Shown piece after piece: positions 40,149-49,626 of a stretch of 64,000 bases of DNA. Positions within the stretch are counted from its first letter, which is position 1, and each line of letters begins with the position of its first letter. The translations under genes and the position numbers were made by a program. Source of the DNA: Niveispirillum cyanobacteriorum (GTDB taxonomy: Bacteria; Pseudomonadota; Alphaproteobacteria; Azospirillales; Azospirillaceae); contig NZ_CP025613.1 in assembly GCF_002868735.1 (NCBI RefSeq), positions 496,001 through 560,000 of the forward strand, in the 5' to 3' direction. The notes below the pieces were generated by a model. The model searched no databases. It was not told the origin of the DNA and saw only the letters and a list, made by a program, of their open reading frames with translations.

Positions 40149-42578
40149 ATGCCGATGATCTTTAACTGGTTGGTCATTGCAGGACGAACCTTGGTGCGGG
40201 AACGAAGCGTGGCGGCACTGAATGCCGCCGGTCTTACACTGGGCTTTCTCACCTGCATCATGATCGCCGCCTATCTGCGTGCAGAGATCGGGTTTGATCG
40301 GGTCTGGCCGCAGGTCGACCGGATCATAAGGGTTGGCTTTGATTTTCCGGTTACGGGGCAGAAGAGTTACAGCACCCAGACCAGTTCTGCCCTTCTTGCT
40401 CCGATGATGCAGGCGGAACTCCCCGGTCTGGATGTCGTGGCACGGTTGAGACCCTCCCGTGTCGTCGCGAAGGTGGATGATCGGATATTCGCGGAGGTTC
40501 TGGCCTTTGCCGACCCGGAAGCGTTCAGCCTTTTCACGCTGCCGGTTCTAGCCGGTGATCCTGTGCTTGCCTTGGCTGAACCCAACCGCCTGGTTCTGAC
40601 AGTATCGACAGCTAGGCGGCTGCTGGGGACGGGGGAGCTGGCACCGGACGCCATCGTGACCATTGATGGTGTCCCGATGCAGATCGGGGCCATTGTCGGG
40701 GACTGGCCAAGGAGCAGCTTTCTTGATCTGGGCATGTTCGCTTCCTGGTCCAGCGCGCCAAATCCCGCTTTGCGCGACGGCGAACGAGATAACTGGTTCA
40801 ATCTTGGTACACACAGCTTTGCCCGCCTGAATGACGGGCAAAGCCCCTCTGATATTGAACCGGCGCTCGCCGATCTCCTGGAACGTCATGTTCCCACAGG
40901 CCAGCGACCGGATAATGTGCGCAACGTTGCGGAGTTCGCGAAAGCCCGGGTGGACCGATTGTCATCCATCCATCTTTCCGAGACGGGCAATGCCGGGCTG
41001 GGCGTCCGGCCACCGGGCAGCATGATCGCGGTGACAGCTTTTGCAGTAACCGGTTTGGTGGTTCTGGTGATGGCGGGTTTGAACTTTGCCATGCTTACGG
41101 CGGCCCTTGCTGGACGCCGCCGCAAGGAGGCGGCTGTCCGGCGGGTTTTGGGTGGTACCAGTCAGAACCTGCTGTTCCAGTTCCTTCTGGAAGGCATTCT
41201 CATGTCTGTTGCCGCCCTTATCCTGGCCTTGGCGGTGGCCGAGTTGATAATGCCGTCGCTGGGCGCGGCGCTGGGCCGCGACTTGTCCTTGTCAGAATTG
41301 ATGTCGCCCACAGGGGTCGCCGTCATGTTCGTGAGCAGCCTTGTCGTCGGCGTCATAGGTGGAATTGTGCCAGCCACCAGTTTGGCCTCTACCGCGCCCG
41401 CTTCGGCCCTGCGGTCGAACGGTTCGGGCAAGGCTCCCGGTCAGCGTTGGAGCGTGCTGATCTGTTTACAGTTTGCTATTGGCATAGGATTGGGGATCGC
41501 GGCGATGGTTGTGCAGTTGCAGACGCATCATCTTCAGACATTGGCGCCCGGCTACAATGCGAATGGCCTTGTAATCCTCTCAGGCCTAGAGAAGCCGGTA
41601 GCCAAACAGGCCTGGACTGTGTTGCGGCAGAGCCTGCTGAGCTATCCCGGCATCCTGGATGTGACAAGCTCCAGTACCGTGCCAGGGGTTACAACTCAGG
41701 CGACAACCGCCATCCGGCCGACCCAGCAGCCGGATGTCCCGGCTGTGGATGTCAAGCTGATGCAGGTCGCCGACAGGTTTGTTGAAACCTATGGGGTGGC
41801 TCTTCTGGCCGGTCGCTCCCTTGAGGAAAGCCGCGATGCCAATAGTGATGCGGTGATCCTTAATCGCTCTGCCGTACTTGCATTGGGTTTGCGACATCCG
41901 CAGGAGGCGTTGGGTGTCCAGGTGTCCACCGTGGCGGGGCATCGTGCTACCTATGTCGTTGTCGGCATTATCGAAGACATGCAGATGCGGCCTGGCCGCG
42001 AGGCTGCAAACCCGGCGATGCTGGTGCTAAATTCCGATGCTGGCAATTTCGTGACGGTCCGCGTTGCCGACAATAGGGTGGCGGAGGCACTTGCCAGTAT
42101 CGATGCCACCTGGGTCCGACTTGTGCCCGACCTGCCGATCCGGCGCAGTCATCTAAGCGATCAGTTGATGTTGCTGCATGGGTCAGAGGCGGTGCAGGCA
42201 AAAGTCCTGACGATCTTCGCCGGGCTGGCGATCATCGTTGCCTGCCTGGGACTGCTGGGCATCTCGGGCTTGGCCGCACGCCGGCGCAGTCCGGAGATAG
42301 CATTGCGCAAAGTTCTTGGTGCTACCGGTAATGATATTCTACGGTTGATGCTGTGGGATATGCTGCGCCCCATCCTTCTGTCTGCGGCTATCGCCTGCCC
42401 ACTGTCCTGGCTTGCTATGGACTGGTGGCTTGCAGGCTTTGCGTCCCGTATCACACTGGAGCCTGCACTGTTTATGTTCGCCGTGACCGGGGCTGTGATC
42501 CTGGCCTTGCTGACCGCACTCTACTATGGCGCCCGCGCGTCGTTAGTGCGGCCCGCGATCATGCTGCGCACGGACTGA
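40149..42578 (+). CDS. ABC transporter permease, MacB/FtsX type (no adjacent ATPase)
   Basis: An 809-residue permease with duplicated architecture: one N-terminal membrane segment (about 18-40), a MacB-like periplasmic domain, three FtsX-type segments (about 290-430), a segment near 440-465, a second periplasmic domain, and three final segments (about 690-805) including RRSPEIALRKVLGATGNDIL. The repeated RRxKEAAVRRVLGGT/ RRSPEIALRKVLGAT motif is the FtsX signature. No ATP-binding gene lies on either side, so the partner must be elsewhere. It converges on a histidine kinase 10 bases away. The ATG at 40155 is an alternative start. Confidence 0.85.
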   Translation: MPMIFNWLVIAGRTLVRERSVAALNAAGLTLGFLTCIMIAAYLRAEIGFDRVWPQVDRIIRVGFDFPVTGQKSYSTQTSSALLAPMMQAELPGLDVVARLRPSRVVAKVDDRIFAEVLAFADPEAFSLFTLPVLAGDPVLALAEPNRLVLTVSTARRLLGTGELAPDAIVTIDGVPMQIGAIVGDWPRSSFLDLGMFASWSSAPNPALRDGERDNWFNLGTHSFARLNDGQSPSDIEPALADLLERHVPTGQRPDNVRNVAEFAKARVDRLSSIHLSETGNAGLGVRPPGSMIAVTAFAVTGLVVLVMAGLNFAMLTAALAGRRRKEAAVRRVLGGTSQNLLFQFLLEGILMSVAALILALAVAELIMPSLGAALGRDLSLSELMSPTGVAVMFVSSLVVGVIGGIVPATSLASTAPASALRSNGSGKAPGQRWSVLICLQFAIGIGLGIAAMVVQLQTHHLQTLAPGYNANGLVILSGLEKPVAKQAWTVLRQSLLSYPGILDVTSSSTVPGVTTQATTAIRPTQQPDVPAVDVKLMQVADRFVETYGVALLAGRSLEESRDANSDAVILNRSAVLALGLRHPQEALGVQVSTVAGHRATYVVVGIIEDMQMRPGREAANPAMLVLNSDAGNFVTVRVADNRVAEALASIDATWVRLVPDLPIRRSHLSDQLMLLHGSEAVQAKVLTIFAGLAIIVACLGLLGISGLAARRRSPEIALRKVLGATGNDILRLMLWDMLRPILLSAAIACPLSWLAMDWWLAGFASRITLEPALFMFAVTGAVILALLTALYYGARASLVRPAIMLRTD

Positions 42579-42588
42579 AAGCCGACGT

Positions 42589-43944
42589 TCAATCGGGTTT
42601 CCGGGTATCCGGTGCCACCGGTAACCTGATCTTGAACAGTGCGCCGCCATCCGCCGCCGCATGGCAAGTCACCTGACCACCATGGGCATCAATGATCTGA
42701 CGTGTGATGGCCAACCCCAGTCCTGTGCCTTGCCAGGAACTGTTGCCGCGCCAGAATGGCTGGAACACTCGTTCCCGGTCCTGCGGTGCAACACCGGCCC
42801 CATGATCCGATACTTCTACCAGCACGGCTTGGCCATCCTGCTCCACCCTTACGGAAACCTGGCCGCCATCTGGTTCCGCGCGTAACGCGTTGTCGAGCAG
42901 GTTGGCAATGGCAGAGCGCAGCGAGTCCCCTTCGCCAATCACATGGATGGGATCGGGAGGCATCAGAACCTCCACATCGCGGCCCGACAGCATGGCCAGT
43001 GGCGCCAGATCTGCGGCGGCATCGACAACCAGGGCCGACAGGTCCAGGCGGGTGCGCGCAATCATCAATGCGTCTTGCAGACGGGCGGCGGCCAGTAACT
43101 GATCCACCAGCAATGTCAGCCTTTGGACATCACGGCGCAGCGCCCGCACCTCCGGCGCGTCATCCATGGACCCAACGCGCGCAGCGATGACCGCTACTGG
43201 GGTCCGCAGTTCGTGTGCAGCGTTGGCTGTCAGCAGACGCTGGTTCGCGATCCCCTCATGAAGCCGCGCCAGCAGCAGGTTGATGGCGTTAGCAATTGGC
43301 ATCGCCTCTGCTGGAATGCCGTCCGTGGAAAGCCGTTTATCCAGCGTGGCCAGATTAATCGCGGCGCTGGCGGCGGCGGCATGGCGCAATGGCCGCATAG
43401 CGCGCGACATGACCAGTGGAGTGACTAACACGGCGGCTAGAAGAGCAGGTGCAAACATGGCGACAAGTTGTGGGAACAGGATGCCAAAGAAGGTCGGTGC
43501 ATCGTCGAAGCCGATCCTGTTGCCTGCTGTAACCACCGTGATCGGCAGGCTGGCACCTGTGAGTGATTCAGCGTGAGCGATGCGGCCATCCATCATGCGG
43601 AACTCACCCTCACCGGGAATAGCGATGCCTGTTAGCAGTGACGGCATCTCTGGGCTGGATCCAGGTAGCAGCCGTCCTTGATACAGGGCTCCATAGGCAA
43701 AGCCCGACCGACGGGCGGCATAGTCCAGAAGCGGCTGTGATGCCACGATCCGCGCGCCATTGGTCCCCGCAGCAACCGATGCCGCAACATGACGACCGGC
43801 AGTGGCCGCCGCCAACTCATCATAAGAAACATAGGGCGAAAACAGCATCCATATCAGCGTCCAGCCGATGACGGCCAGCATCTGTGCCAGGGCGATACCC
43901 CAGGCCAGCCTATGGGCCAGACGAGGCGCCCGTCGTCCGCTCAT
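42589..43944 (-). CDS. Sensor histidine kinase
   Basis: A 451-residue QseC/TctE-like kinase with two membrane segments (about 14-36 and 155-180), HAMP-like linker, H-box NAAHELRTPVAVIAARV, N-box NLLDNALRAEPDGG, G1 SDHGAGV and G2 GTGLGLAITRQI. It overlaps its response regulator by 4 bases and is the last gene of the AraC-regulator-kinase operon. Confidence 0.92.
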   Translation of the reverse strand: MSGRRAPRLAHRLAWGIALAQMLAVIGWTLIWMLFSPYVSYDELAAATAGRHVAASVAAGTNGARIVASQPLLDYAARRSGFAYGALYQGRLLPGSSPEMPSLLTGIAIPGEGEFRMMDGRIAHAESLTGASLPITVVTAGNRIGFDDAPTFFGILFPQLVAMFAPALLAAVLVTPLVMSRAMRPLRHAAAASAAINLATLDKRLSTDGIPAEAMPIANAINLLLARLHEGIANQRLLTANAAHELRTPVAVIAARVGSMDDAPEVRALRRDVQRLTLLVDQLLAAARLQDALMIARTRLDLSALVVDAAADLAPLAMLSGRDVEVLMPPDPIHVIGEGDSLRSAIANLLDNALRAEPDGGQVSVRVEQDGQAVLVEVSDHGAGVAPQDRERVFQPFWRGNSSWQGTGLGLAITRQIIDAHGGQVTCHAAADGGALFKIRLPVAPDTRKPD

Positions 43945-44642
43945 CGGTCATCCATGATATATCCGATGCCACGGACCGGTCGGATACTGACGCCTGCATC
44001 CACAGTCTCCAGCCGGCGGCGCAGTCGCGAGACATGAGCGTCCAGGGTATTGTCGCTTGGCTCATCATCCAAGGCGTAGACCTGTCCCACCAGAACATCT
44101 CGCCTCACAACCCGCCGCGCACGAGATATTAACAGTTCCAGTAACGCCATCTCACGCCGCCGAAGCACCAGCAGCTCCCCCCGAACCGTAAACTCACGTG
44201 CCGCAGCACGGTACTCCAATTGGCCGCATTTGATGGGTGGCTGCTGGGCCGTTGGCCGGTTGCGCCGTATAGCCGCCCGGATACGGGCTCGCAACTCGTC
44301 AATGTCAAAGGGTTTGGCAAGATAATCGTCGGCACCCGCGTCCAGGCCCGAGACCAGATCGGGAACCGCGCCGAGCGCACTCAATACAATCGTGCCGGCC
44401 TGGCTCTGGGTTCCGGTTATCTCCGGCAAAAGCGTCAGCCCGTCGCCATCGGGTAGCCTGCGATCCAGGATGACAAGCGTGTAGGTGGCAAGTCGCAGCA
44501 GGGCCGACGCCTCTTCTACCGCAATGGCCCGATCTACCGCAAAACCGGCATTGGTCAGTTCCCGCGCCAAAAGCGCAGCCATTTCAGGTTCGTCTTCGAC
44601 CACGAGCGCCCGCATACCTTCGGAAAATACCATGCTCGCCAT
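43941..44642 (-). CDS. OmpR-family response regulator
   Basis: A 233-residue regulator with receiver motifs VVEDEPE, LVILDRRLPDGDG (phosphoacceptor Asp), VLSALG and YLAKPFDIDEL, and a winged helix (LRRREMALLELLI then AHVSRLRRRLE, VRGIGYIMDD). Start is uncertain: ATG codons at 44642, 44633 and 44615 are in frame; 44642 is the longest with an AAGG ribosome site. It follows the AraC gene by 28 bases. Confidence 0.9.
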   Translation of the reverse strand: MASMVFSEGMRALVVEDEPEMAALLARELTNAGFAVDRAIAVEEASALLRLATYTLVILDRRLPDGDGLTLLPEITGTQSQAGTIVLSALGAVPDLVSGLDAGADDYLAKPFDIDELRARIRAAIRRNRPTAQQPPIKCGQLEYRAAAREFTVRGELLVLRRREMALLELLISRARRVVRRDVLVGQVYALDDEPSDNTLDAHVSRLRRRLETVDAGVSIRPVRGIGYIMDDR

Positions 44643-44670
44643 TGCTTCACAACCTTGCGGGATGCGTTGA

Positions 44671-45501
44671 TCAGCCGGAAAGATTTGTGCCGCTTTCGCT
44701 GCTGTTTCGCCGCATGCCGCGTCCAAGCACACCGGGCGTCACCCCGACGAGCCGGCGCATCCAGCGCGCCATGTGGCTTTGATGGGAGAAACCAGCTTCG
44801 AGCGCGATCTGCACCAGCGGCAGCGTGCCTTCTTCGATCAACTGCCGTGCCCTTTCCACTCGGCGCCTCATGACGAAACTATGGACGGGCTCGCCCAAAC
44901 TGGCACGGAACAAGGTTTTCAGATGCGAGGAACTCATACCCGCCACGGCTGCAAGGGTTGCCAAAGTAAGGTCACCGTCCAAGTTGGCGTCGATATAGGC
45001 GATCAACCTGGAGCGGACGGGTCCGCTCAGGCGGTTGGAGATCGCCGACGGCGCAGCAGGGCAGGGCAGTAGAAGCGCCAAGCGGGCCGCCAGCACCTGG
45101 CCCAAGCGCGCCATGTGACGGGGGCCGCCCGGACCGCCTGCCAGTGCCTCATCCATGATTGCACGCCAGATATAGCCCAGTTGTCGATCCCGTAGTGCGA
45201 GGCAAGGGCCTAGACTACCCTTGCACAGGGGGGGCGATAATTCACGCAGTGCGCGATCAAGCAGATCAGGTCCTATGCGGATGGTCGAGCCCATTTGAGG
45301 TGGGGTGCCCGCTGGAAAGAAGTCGAAACGCAGATCGGAATCATTTCCCTCCCGGATGCGAATGTGATGACAGAGCGCAGGATCCTGTGGTGCCGGTCCT
45401 GCTGTCACGATAACCATTCCGGCGTCACCCAGGCCGAAGTCAGGCAGGAATATACCGGAGGCCGGGGACTGCCCCTGTTTCCGTGTAAAGACCGACTTCA
45501 T
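44671..45501 (-). CDS. AraC-family transcriptional regulator
   Basis: A 276-residue regulator. The C-terminal double helix-turn-helix (about 175-270) includes LATLAAVAGMSSSHLKTLFRASLGEPVHSFVMRRR and LPLVQIALEAGFSHQSHMARWMRRLVGVTPG. The N-terminal domain has no recognisable ligand motif. The ATG at 45501 is preferred over the upstream ATG at 45615 because a GGAGGG ribosome site precedes it. It is first in a probable operon with the two-component pair. Confidence 0.88.
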   Translation of the reverse strand: MKSVFTRKQGQSPASGIFLPDFGLGDAGMVIVTAGPAPQDPALCHHIRIREGNDSDLRFDFFPAGTPPQMGSTIRIGPDLLDRALRELSPPLCKGSLGPCLALRDRQLGYIWRAIMDEALAGGPGGPRHMARLGQVLAARLALLLPCPAAPSAISNRLSGPVRSRLIAYIDANLDGDLTLATLAAVAGMSSSHLKTLFRASLGEPVHSFVMRRRVERARQLIEEGTLPLVQIALEAGFSHQSHMARWMRRLVGVTPGVLGRGMRRNSSESGTNLSG

Positions 45502-45874
45502 GAAACCCTCCGCCGACAGCATGATTGTCTGGTTTGCGGATGCAGGCTCCCACAGCTTCCTTGCAGCAAGCTGACACCATATGTCCCACCATCTGCTTTG
45601 ACCCGTTTGTGCCATGGGGTGCGGAGGGGGGGGAGGTGGGTGGGAAGGGGAGGGGGGTGTAGGAATTACGGCCCATTATGGCGGAGGGGGGAAGGGTGGG
45701 GGGAGTAGGGTGGGGGATTCCGGGGGGTGGCAATTATCCTCAAGGGGCCAAAGGGATTGGGGGGTGGGGGAGGGCCTTGGTGGTGGGAATAAAGTCGGAA
45801 TAGGTTTTTCATCCTTGACTATGATGGGTGCTGATGGGATTTATATTCCTATCAGCGGTCAGGGGTGAGTTCCT
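45502..45874. other. Region without a gene; G-rich strand-asymmetric tract
   Basis: From about 45616 to 45788 the plus strand is dominated by runs of three to seven G separated by one to a few bases, with capacity for several G-quadruplexes. It lies between the araC promoter and the Ner gene and probably spans the left end of the Mu-like element. No gene is supported. Confidence 0.7.
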
Positions 45875-46153
45875 ATGCGAAGTTGTGATCTGGGGGTGCC
45901 GGGGGATGTGCGGGCGCGGTCGATCTGGGTGCAGGGGCGGTTGCGGTTGCGGGCCAGCAGTTTTGCGGCCATCGCCCGCGAGCTGGGTATTTCCAGCCGC
46001 GCCGTGGGGCAGGCCATGTATGCGCCCAACCATCGTGTCGAACAGGCCATTGCCCGCCATCTGAACCTGGAGCCGCGCATCCTGTTCCAGGAGCGCTATC
46101 ACGCCGATGGCACCCGGCTGCATGCCGTGCGCGGCAAGGCGGGTGTGCCATGA
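45875..46153 (+). CDS. Ner/Nlp-type helix-turn-helix regulator
   Basis: A 92-residue Ner-like DNA-binding protein, the lytic-phase repressor of Mu-type phages. The motif SFAAIARELGISSRAVGQAMYAPNHRVEQAIA is the family signature. The gene starts the early operon and overlaps the transposase start by 4 bases. A -35-like TTGACT is at 45815-45820 but the -10 spacing is poor. Confidence 0.85.
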   Translation: MRSCDLGVPGDVRARSIWVQGRLRLRASSFAAIARELGISSRAVGQAMYAPNHRVEQAIARHLNLEPRILFQERYHADGTRLHAVRGKAGVP

Positions 46154-48309
46154 GGGCGGTGCAAGATGGCGTGCCTGCCACGCCCGCGACGCTGGCCAAG
46201 CCGGTGCATCTGGTGGATACGCGCCTGCTGGCCCAGGTGCTGGGCGTGACGGAGCGGGCCGTGCGGTTGCGTGCGGCCAGCGGCAGATGGCCCAGCACCA
46301 CCCGTCCCGTACGCGGCGGGCGGGCCAAGGTCTTTCCCCTGTCGCGCCTGCCCATGGCCATCCGCGAGGCGGTTCTGGCGCATTTCCTGTCCAGTCCGCC
46401 CATTGCATCCGCCGCACCCACCGCCGGGACGGCAGTCCCGCCGGCCAAGATCGTGGCAGCGGCGGGGGCCGGGGAGAACGAGGGCAAAGCCGTGCGCCCC
46501 GGGCGGGCGGTGCCGCCCGTGCCGGGCACGCTGGACGGGTGGCAGCGGCGCTGTATGGAGGCGCGGGCCGCCCTTCTGGTCCATATCCGGGCGCTGGCCG
46601 CCGATGGCGGTCTGAACGCGGCCCTGCGCGTGGTGGCGGGGCAGGCGCGGGCGGGCACCTTGCCGCCGGCCCTGGCCCAACTTGTGCCCGTGGCCAATGC
46701 CCGTGCCGGCAGCAGCGGGGCGCGCAGCCTGTCGGTGCCAACCCTGAAACGCTGGTGGGGCATCTGGCAGCGGGCGGGGTGTGATGCGCTGGTCCTGGCG
46801 CCCGCCGATGTACGGACGGGGCCGTCCCTGCCCATCTGGGCACCGGCCTTTCTGGCGGCCTATCGGCTGCCGTCCAAGCCATCGGTGCCCGATGCGATTG
46901 CCCGCATGGAGGGCCCGGCGCGGCCCAGCGAGGGGCAGGCACGGCGGTTCCTGTCCAGCCTGTCGGCAGTGGAGCGCAACAAGGGCCGCATGGGGCCGGC
47001 GGCGCTCAAGGCCATCCGGCCCTTTGTGCGGCGCGACACCAGCGATCTGGAGCCGCTGGACGTGGTCATTGCCGACGGGTTCACGGCCAAGCAGGACGTG
47101 GCCCACCCCATCCATGGCCGGCCCTTTGCCCCGGAACTGACCGTTGTGCGCTGTGTGGCCACGCGGCGGGTCATCGGCTGGTCGGCGGGCCTGTCGGAAA
47201 GCACCTGGACCGTCATGGATGCCTATGCCGATGCCGCGCGCAAGGCCGGGCTGTGGGCCATCGCCTATACCGATAATGGCGCCGGTTTCCGGTCAAAGCT
47301 GAATACCGGCGATCTGGCCGGGTTGCAGGGGCGGCTGGGTGCCACCCACGCGCTGGGCCGGCCCGGCAATCCCCAGGCGCGCGGCCAGATCGAAAAAGGC
47401 TGGGACCGGCTGTTCATCCGCCCGGCCAAGGTGCTGCCCACCTTTCGCGGTGCCGATATGGACCCGGAGGCCCGGCGGCGCATCGTGAAGCAGGTGGAGC
47501 GCGACATCAACGCGCACGGGCGGTCCGACCTTCTGCAAGGCTGGCCGGACTTCCTGCGCTGGGCCGCCGACTGTGTGGCCGCCTATAATGCCGCCCCGCA
47601 TTCGGGCCTGCCCCGCATGACCGAGGCCGCGACGGGCAAGCGCCGGCATATGAGCCCGGATGAGGCCTGGCAGGCGCATCTGGCGCGCGGTTGGGCCCCC
47701 GTCCGCCTGTCCGATGCCGAGGCGGAAGACCTGTTTCGCCCGCACCTGATCCGCCGTGTGCGCCGGGCCGAAGTGGCCCTGTTCAACAATGCCTATTTCC
47801 ATGCCGACCTGGAGCCGCATCATGGCGAGGAGGTCCAGGTCGGGTTCGATATCCATGACCCCACCCGCGTCTGGGTGCGGTCGCTGTCCGGTGCCCTGAT
47901 CGCCGTGGCCGAGGCGGGCGGCAATGCCCGGCCCTATTTCGACACGGTGCGGGTACAGCGTGCCCGCCGCCGCCTGCGGCCCGTGGAGGTGAAACGGGCG
48001 GAAATCCTGGCCGAGCTGGACGGGGCGGACGGGCCGCCGGTGATCCAGGGGGTGGCAGAACCTGTGCCGGTGGCCTTGGCCGTGGCGACCCCGGTGCCGG
48101 CACCGGTGGCCACAGACGGGGAGCGGCCGGCCTTCTTTGCCAGCGATCTGGCCATGTATGGCTGGTGCGCGGCCAACGAGGCGGCGGTGACGGCGCATGA
48201 CCGCGCCTATCTGGCCGCCGCCATGGCCGACCCCCGGCTGGCCCGCGCCATTGCCGACCATGACCGCCGCCATGGCACCGGCCTGTCGGGGCGGCTTCAG
48301 GCGGGGTGA
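46150..48309 (+). CDS. MuA-type DDE transposase
   Basis: A 719-residue transposase. The N-terminal winged-helix (about 20-75, LLAQVLGVTERAVRLRAASGRWP) and a second DNA-binding part are followed by the RNase H-like catalytic core with Asp309 (VIADGF), Asp375 (AYTDNGAGF) and Glu415 (GQIEKGW), an intact DDE triad. A Mu-type C-terminal beta domain follows (about 540-620, VQVGFDIHDPTRVWV). The length is close to MuA (663). It would catalyse integration and replicative transposition with the MuB-like ATPase. Confidence 0.93.
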   Translation: MRAVQDGVPATPATLAKPVHLVDTRLLAQVLGVTERAVRLRAASGRWPSTTRPVRGGRAKVFPLSRLPMAIREAVLAHFLSSPPIASAAPTAGTAVPPAKIVAAAGAGENEGKAVRPGRAVPPVPGTLDGWQRRCMEARAALLVHIRALAADGGLNAALRVVAGQARAGTLPPALAQLVPVANARAGSSGARSLSVPTLKRWWGIWQRAGCDALVLAPADVRTGPSLPIWAPAFLAAYRLPSKPSVPDAIARMEGPARPSEGQARRFLSSLSAVERNKGRMGPAALKAIRPFVRRDTSDLEPLDVVIADGFTAKQDVAHPIHGRPFAPELTVVRCVATRRVIGWSAGLSESTWTVMDAYADAARKAGLWAIAYTDNGAGFRSKLNTGDLAGLQGRLGATHALGRPGNPQARGQIEKGWDRLFIRPAKVLPTFRGADMDPEARRRIVKQVERDINAHGRSDLLQGWPDFLRWAADCVAAYNAAPHSGLPRMTEAATGKRRHMSPDEAWQAHLARGWAPVRLSDAEAEDLFRPHLIRRVRRAEVALFNNAYFHADLEPHHGEEVQVGFDIHDPTRVWVRSLSGALIAVAEAGGNARPYFDTVRVQRARRRLRPVEVKRAEILAELDGADGPPVIQGVAEPVPVALAVATPVPAPVATDGERPAFFASDLAMYGWCAANEAAVTAHDRAYLAAAMADPRLARAIADHDRRHGTGLSGRLQAG

Positions 48310-48362
48310 GGGGCTGAAGCACCGTTCCTCGCCCCTTTTCAGATCACATCAGGAGCAACGCC

Positions 48363-49082
48363 ATGAAGCGCGTTTTTGCCACCACATCCAATTCCATCGC
48401 CTTTGACGAGGCCGTGCGCGCGCTGGCCGGGCGGGGCGCGCGGGAGGCGTCTTGGCTGCTGCTCTGCGGGGCGGCGGGCCATGGCAAGACGGCGCTGTCC
48501 CGCCATTATGCAGCCGAGGAGGGTGGGCTTTACCTGCGTGCCAAGGCGCATTGGACCCAGGCCGCCTTTCTGGCCGAACTGGCCGCCGGGCTGGGCCAGG
48601 TGCCGGAAGGGCGCAATGCCGCCAATTTCGATCTGGCCGCCCGCGCCCTGACCGCCCAGCCCCGCCCCTTGGTGGTGGACGAAATCGACCATGTGCTGGA
48701 CCGGCGCCAGACGCTGGAATGCCTGCGCGACCTGTCGGATGTGACGGGGGCCAGCATCGTGATTGTCGGGATGGAGGAGGCCGAACGCCGCCTGAAACGC
48801 TTTCCCCAGGTCTATAGCCGCATCAGCCAGGTGGTGCGGACCAAACCGCAGGCCCGCGATTTCGTGGCCGCCATCCTGTCTGATCTGTGCGAGGTGGCGG
48901 TGGAGGATGGGGTGGCGGAGGTGGTGCTGGCCCAGACGGGCGGGCACCTGCGCGAGATCCTGGACGCCATCGCCACCATCGAGGCCATTGGCCGGCGCCA
49001 GGGGGGCGATCCGCTGGTTACCGCCGCCATGGCACGGGCCGTGCCCCTGACCGGGGGCCGCGCGGCGCGGCCGGGGCGGTGA
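48363..49082 (+). CDS. MuB-type transposition ATPase
   Basis: A 239-residue AAA+ protein with Walker A GAAGHGKT (36-43) and Walker B LVVDEIDHV (about 100-108). It would bind target DNA, activate the transposase and provide target immunity. Shorter than Mu B (312), lacking the N-terminal helix-turn-helix, as in B3-like phages. It is 53 bases after the transposase stop, with a GGAGC ribosome site. Confidence 0.88.
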   Translation: MKRVFATTSNSIAFDEAVRALAGRGAREASWLLLCGAAGHGKTALSRHYAAEEGGLYLRAKAHWTQAAFLAELAAGLGQVPEGRNAANFDLAARALTAQPRPLVVDEIDHVLDRRQTLECLRDLSDVTGASIVIVGMEEAERRLKRFPQVYSRISQVVRTKPQARDFVAAILSDLCEVAVEDGVAEVVLAQTGGHLREILDAIATIEAIGRRQGGDPLVTAAMARAVPLTGGRAARPGR

Positions 49083-49085
49083 GGG

Positions 49086-49607
49086 ATGGCCAAAGGCACA
49101 CATGTGCCGCAGCCGGAACTGGACTTGGACCTGGACCTGGGGCAAACCAAACCGGTCTGGGGCAAACCCAGACCGGGCCCGGACCGGTTGGACCGGCTAC
49201 GTCGCCGCGACAGCCTGCCGCTGCTGCCAGACACCTATCAGATCATTCTGCGGTTGGTGGGCGAGGAACGCACCATCAGCTTCATCCGCCGCTTTGGCGG
49301 CACCGACGCCCGGTTTCCCGCGCGCCCGGCCCCAGACCATGCCATGGTGCGTATCCTGGGGCCGGAAAACCTGCGCAGCCTGCGCCGCGAATTCGGGCCC
49401 CTGGAAATCCACTGGCCCGCCGCATCCGATTTTCTGGCCCTGGTCGATGCCAGGTGCCTGCGCAGGCAGGGATGGTCAACACGCGATATCGCCCGCAGGC
49501 TGTACCGCGATCCCAAGACCATCGAACGCTATGTGAAGGGTATGCGGCTTGAAAAACCCCAGCCGATGCAAGCCCCGCTGCCGCTGTTTGATGCCCAGCT
49601 CCCTTGA
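49086..49607 (+). CDS. Early phage protein with C-terminal helix-turn-helix (Mor-like?)
   Basis: A 173-residue protein starting 3 bases past the MuB-like stop. The N-terminal 40 residues are an unusual acidic and proline-rich repeat (ELDLDLDLGQTKPVWGKPRP). The C-terminal part (about 120-155, CLRRQGWSTRDIARRLYRDPKTIERYVKG) is a homeodomain-like helix-turn-helix. Position after transposase and MuB resembles regulators or gp16-like genes of Mu-type phages, but the identity is unsure. Confidence 0.7.
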   Translation: MAKGTHVPQPELDLDLDLGQTKPVWGKPRPGPDRLDRLRRRDSLPLLPDTYQIILRLVGEERTISFIRRFGGTDARFPARPAPDHAMVRILGPENLRSLRREFGPLEIHWPAASDFLALVDARCLRRQGWSTRDIARRLYRDPKTIERYVKGMRLEKPQPMQAPLPLFDAQLP

Positions 49608-49626
49608 GCTGTGAGTGGGACAGTGT

